The notes beneath the pieces were generated by a model that saw only the letters and a list, made by a program, of their open reading frames with translations, searched no databases and was not told the origin of the DNA. A stretch of DNA of 9,368 nt, from positions 1 through 9,368 of the forward strand of contig JACMJO010000176.1 in NCBI GenBank assembly GCA_014380605.1, given 5' to 3'. Source of the DNA: Fimbriimonadaceae bacterium (GTDB lineage: Bacteria; Armatimonadota; Fimbriimonadia; Fimbriimonadales; Fimbriimonadaceae). The position numbers and the translations under genes are program-made. This document shows positions 6,649 to 9,368 of this stretch, piece after piece (within the stretch, counting starts at the first letter, position 1; each line of letters begins with the position of its first letter).

Positions 6649-8745
6649 ATGATACGACTCACTCGCCCTAAGTCGTCGCTCGCTATTCGAAAAAAGCTTC
6701 GAGAGGAAACTCGGATTCTGTCCAACCAGGTCCAATCGCGCTACAAACGGATAGATTTTCGTCCCAGGATTTGGAATGAGATAGCTCCACTTTTTTTGGA
6801 AGCACAGGGGTTCAAATGCGCCTATTGCGAGTCCAGAATCGACAGCTTAGAAGGCGTTTCTATCGATCACCATCGGCCGAAGCTCGGCGCCATCAACAAG
6901 GATGGTTCCGTCGATCCGGACCATTACTGGTGGCTTGCCTATGAGTGGTCAAACTTCCTAGTGACCTGCAAGACTTGCGGTGCCAACAAGGGCTCCCACT
7001 TCCCCGTCAAGACGAGGAGACTATCGAAGAATGTGAGCTCGGACAGAGAAGCCCCTCTGATCCTGAATCCCTATGACGATGAGCCTGACCGGCACTTGTC
7101 ATTTCAAAACAATGGAACTGTGAAGGCAACCAGCGTCGAAGGAGCTGAGACGATAAAGCTTCTAGGACTGAATAGACCCACCCTCATTGACCTCCGGAGG
7201 GATCGTGTCAAGGTGGTTTGGGACATCCTATTGAGCTTGCAGAAAATGGTGCCAGATGCCCACCAAACAGCAGCGCACTATGACTTTCTAGAGAAGGTGC
7301 TATCTCCTGTTTCGGACTTTTCGGCAGCGGTTAGGCACTCGATGGCCCGATGGGGAAAGAAAAATCCCCGGGAATACCAGGTGCTGGCTGAGCGATTGTT
7401 CCCCTATTCGACTCCCGTCGCGCCGAATGACGGCAAAGCGGACGTAACGACATCTGATTCCGCCAGGACCGTCTTGGTGACCTCCATCAAGATCACCAAC
7501 TTCCGAGCCATCGACAACGTGGAGCTGACTCTAAAACCACCGGAAGGTGGTTCAGCATCTTGGCTGACTTTGCTCGGAGAGAACGGAGCGGGCAAGTCTT
7601 CCGTTCTTCAGGCCATGGCTCTGGCCCTGCTGGGCAAGGCGGGTGTCAATCAGCTCTACAACGAGATTCCCGGCTTCTCCACAGACAGCCTGATCAAGGA
7701 GGGCACTGATTCGGCCACCGTGAAGCTGGAGCTTTCAAGTGACCCCAACAAGATCACACTCACCTTGAACAAAGGCAAACGACCTACTTTTTGGCGAGGC
7801 AAAGAAGGCGTTCCCTCAATGGTGTTGGCATATGGAGCAATCCGGTTGATGCCCCGTGCAAGCGATCCTCAGCCGGTATCTTCCAAGAACCGACCCGACC
7901 ACCGAATTGCCAATCTCTTTGATCCCTATAAGTCGCTGGTCAATGCAGAGGAATGGTTATGCAGCCTAGGAGATGAAGAATTCAAGCAAGCCAGCTGGAC
8001 CCTTCGCGATCTCCTTCAGATCAATCACATTGAAAGCCCCTTTGTGAGGGAGAACGGTCAGGTCTCTCTGAAGCATCGAGACAAACCCGTCACACTTGAC
8101 TCGCTTAGCGCAGGTTACAAATCCATCGTTGCGCTCGGCGCCGACATCATGCAGGCTTCCCCACAAGGAATCTTGGACAAGATTCAGGTCACTGGGATCG
8201 TCATGATCGATGAGATAGACATTCACTTGCATCCTCGATGGAAGATGAAGGTGGTCTCGTTGTTGCGAAGCAGCTTCCCTTCCCTGCAGTTCTTAGTAAC
8301 AACGCATGAGCCGCTCGCTCTCCGAGGCTGCAAGGCCAATGAAGTGGTGCTGATGGATGACACCTCCGGGCACATAAGCCTCATCACCGACCTGCCAGAT
8401 CCTGAGGGCCTCCGAATAGACCAGTTGCTGACTTCGCGATTCTTTGGGCTGCACAGCACCATCGATCCAGATGTGGAAACGCGATTCAACCGTTATTACG
8501 AGCTGCTTGGGGAGGATCCTCCGAGTTCTGATCACAACGTGGAACTAGACGGCCTCAAAAAATGGGTGAGAAGCTTTGGCGTCCTGGGCTACACACGTCG
8601 CGACCAACTCGCCTACGAGTGCATAGATGACTATCTGGCTAGGGAGAAGAAGGGTCTAGGCGGTCCGGCCTATCTACAGGAAACAATTACCGACGTCGCT
8701 GAAATGTTTGAACGCGTTGAGCGATGGCAGGAGGGTCGATCTTGA
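6649..8745 (+). CDS. HNH nuclease fused to SMC/ABC-like AAA ATPase (putative Septu-like defence protein)
   Basis: From ATG 6649 the protein has 698 residues; the frame is also open from ATG 6574 (723). The shorter start is preferred because MIRLTRP resembles the start of retron/Septu-type HNH proteins (TIGR02646-like), but neither start has a clear ribosome site. Residues ~50-120 are a zinc-type HNH domain: C57-x2-C60, D73-H74-H75-R-P-K, N102, C107-x2-C110. A helical linker runs to ~275. The ATPase (COG3950/AAA_21-like) then shows Walker A GENGAGKSS (310-318), ABC signature LSAGYKS (486-492), Walker B IVMIDEID (517-524) with HLHPRW, and switch histidine in TTHEP (H553). The family DQLLTSRFFGL motif is at ~591-601. 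All key residues are intact. The next gene overlaps its stop. By analogy with PtuA/PtuB, ATP-gated nucleic-acid cutting during phage attack is inferred, not shown. Confidence 0.9.
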   Translation: MIRLTRPKSSLAIRKKLREETRILSNQVQSRYKRIDFRPRIWNEIAPLFLEAQGFKCAYCESRIDSLEGVSIDHHRPKLGAINKDGSVDPDHYWWLAYEWSNFLVTCKTCGANKGSHFPVKTRRLSKNVSSDREAPLILNPYDDEPDRHLSFQNNGTVKATSVEGAETIKLLGLNRPTLIDLRRDRVKVVWDILLSLQKMVPDAHQTAAHYDFLEKVLSPVSDFSAAVRHSMARWGKKNPREYQVLAERLFPYSTPVAPNDGKADVTTSDSARTVLVTSIKITNFRAIDNVELTLKPPEGGSASWLTLLGENGAGKSSVLQAMALALLGKAGVNQLYNEIPGFSTDSLIKEGTDSATVKLELSSDPNKITLTLNKGKRPTFWRGKEGVPSMVLAYGAIRLMPRASDPQPVSSKNRPDHRIANLFDPYKSLVNAEEWLCSLGDEEFKQASWTLRDLLQINHIESPFVRENGQVSLKHRDKPVTLDSLSAGYKSIVALGADIMQASPQGILDKIQVTGIVMIDEIDIHLHPRWKMKVVSLLRSSFPSLQFLVTTHEPLALRGCKANEVVLMDDTSGHISLITDLPDPEGLRIDQLLTSRFFGLHSTIDPDVETRFNRYYELLGEDPPSSDHNVELDGLKKWVRSFGVLGYTRRDQLAYECIDDYLAREKKGLGGPAYLQETITDVAEMFERVERWQEGRS
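8729..8735 (+). promoter_or_regulatory. Strong ribosome binding site deciding the TTG start of the second HNH gene
   Basis: AGGAGGG lies inside the 3' end of the HNH-ATPase gene, six bases before TTG 8742. It is the best Shine-Dalgarno match in the right half of the window. It fixes a non-ATG start that overlaps the upstream stop (TTGA), so the two proteins are translationally coupled and probably made in a set ratio. Confidence 0.8.
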
Positions 8746-9368
8746 TTAAGGTGAATCGGCCAATGCCTGGCCCGGCGGTGCTTTCGGACCCATCCGGCAA
8801 GGGCCAAAAGGAGATGAAGAAGGCGATTGAGCTGTTTGAGGCGGCCAAGAGGACCAAGCGCCCGGAAGATCTTAAGAAGGCTGGCGATTTCAAATTCAAT
8901 GCTTACCGGTCAGATGACGTGAAGCGCGCCCTGGAGCGGATGTTCTTGGGCAAGTGTGCTTACTGCGAGAGTCGCTATACCGCCACCCAACCCATGGATG
9001 TGGAGCATTGGCGGCCGAAGGGCGCCGTCCTGGAGGAAGACGATTCAATGTCCATGGGCTACTACTGGTTGGCCGCCACCTGGGACAACCTCTTCCCGGC
9101 TTGCATCGACTGCAATCGGGCCAGGCTTCAGGAATCCGCGGTAGATAAAACCATGGTGCTCTTGGGAAAGGGAAATCACTTCCCGATCGAGCCAGCCACT
9201 ACCCGCGCTGATGGCCCAACAAAAGTCGATGTACCTTTGCTGCTAAACCCTTGCGTGGATGAACCCCTTGAGCACATTACTTTTGATGTTTCCCAGGCAA
9301 TCGTCAAACACAAAACTTCGAAAGGCCAGAAGTCCATCCGCGTCTACGGCCTGAACCGCGTTGGGCTC
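8742..9368 (+). CDS. Second HNH endonuclease (PtuB/TIGR02646-like), 3' end outside window
   Basis: The frame is open from TTG 8742 to the right edge, giving 209 residues with no stop. TTG is chosen because of the AGGAGGG site and the TTGA overlap; the N-terminus MIKVNRPMPG also resembles the start of the upstream HNH protein (MIRLTRPKSS). The HNH domain shows C72-A-Y-C75-E-S, E88-H89-W-R-P-K, YYWLAATWDN (N116), and C121-x2-C124-N125. Family-type downstream pieces follow (NHFPIE, LLLNPCVDEP, VYGLNR). These correspond in order to pieces in the first gene: CAYCES, HRPK, YWWLAYEW, CKTC, SHFP, LILNPYDDEP, LLGLNR. It is thus a diverged relative of the N-terminal half of its neighbour. It probably acts as the nuclease partner of the same ATPase. 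A C-terminal extension cannot be excluded because the end is not seen. Confidence 0.88.
   Translation, partial: MIKVNRPMPGPAVLSDPSGKGQKEMKKAIELFEAAKRTKRPEDLKKAGDFKFNAYRSDDVKRALERMFLGKCAYCESRYTATQPMDVEHWRPKGAVLEEDDSMSMGYYWLAATWDNLFPACIDCNRARLQESAVDKTMVLLGKGNHFPIEPATTRADGPTKVDVPLLLNPCVDEPLEHITFDVSQAIVKHKTSKGQKSIRVYGLNRVGL

Noticed and set aside
8954..9148. Small frames of about 60 residues overlapping the right end
   Set aside because: They are shadows of the second HNH gene, which has the motifs, the ribosome site and an uninterrupted frame to the edge.
6649..9368. Retron (reverse transcriptase plus msr/msd RNA) using these proteins as effectors
   Set aside because: The HNH type is shared with retron-associated nucleases, but no reverse transcriptase motif (YADD-like) or matching inverted-repeat RNA is present upstream in the window. 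It could only lie to the right.
1..9368. CRISPR arrays, tRNA or rRNA genes, insertion sequences
   Set aside because: No regularly spaced repeats, cloverleaf-like sequence, transposase motifs or paired terminal repeats were found by eye on either strand.

Overview
The window looks like a piece of chromosome from a Gram-negative, probably soil- or water-dwelling bacterium of moderately high GC. This rests on secreted proteins with signal peptides, a DinB/YfiT hydrolase, a class-C-type serine hydrolase, and DUF2975 and DUF2306-like membrane proteins. Nothing here fixes the phylum.

Left part (1-4513, + strand) holds ordinary housekeeping or accessory genes. A DUF2975 membrane protein (cut by the window edge) is followed one base later by a small XRE/YozG-like regulator. 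A small four-helix membrane protein comes next and overlaps by four bases (GTGA) a seven-helix DUF2306-like protein. Then come a secreted lipocalin/DUF1579-like protein, a DinB-family metal protein and an exported beta-lactamase-fold serine hydrolase.

Middle part (4514-6480) is a scar. A minus-strand alpha/beta hydrolase has kept its nucleophile, acid and histidine but lost its N-terminal third. A plus-strand RNase H-like (DEDDy) nuclease has kept its catalytic domain but appears to have lost its N-terminal region. The two broken 5' ends meet head to head at about 5482-5535, which looks like a recombination breakpoint. Downstream of the hydrolase there is also a short, stop-interrupted minus-strand coding remnant.

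Right part (6482-9368, + strand) is the most interesting. A long protein fuses an N-terminal zinc-type HNH nuclease to a C-terminal SMC/ABC-like AAA ATPase. A second HNH gene starts inside its stop codon (TTGA overlap, strong AGGAGGG ribosome site) and runs off the window. The two HNH modules share the same motif order, so the operon pairs one ATPase with two related HNH nucleases. This resembles the Septu (PtuA ATPase + PtuB HNH) anti-phage logic, but with a fused first gene and an extra HNH partner. An anti-phage role is inferred from architecture only.
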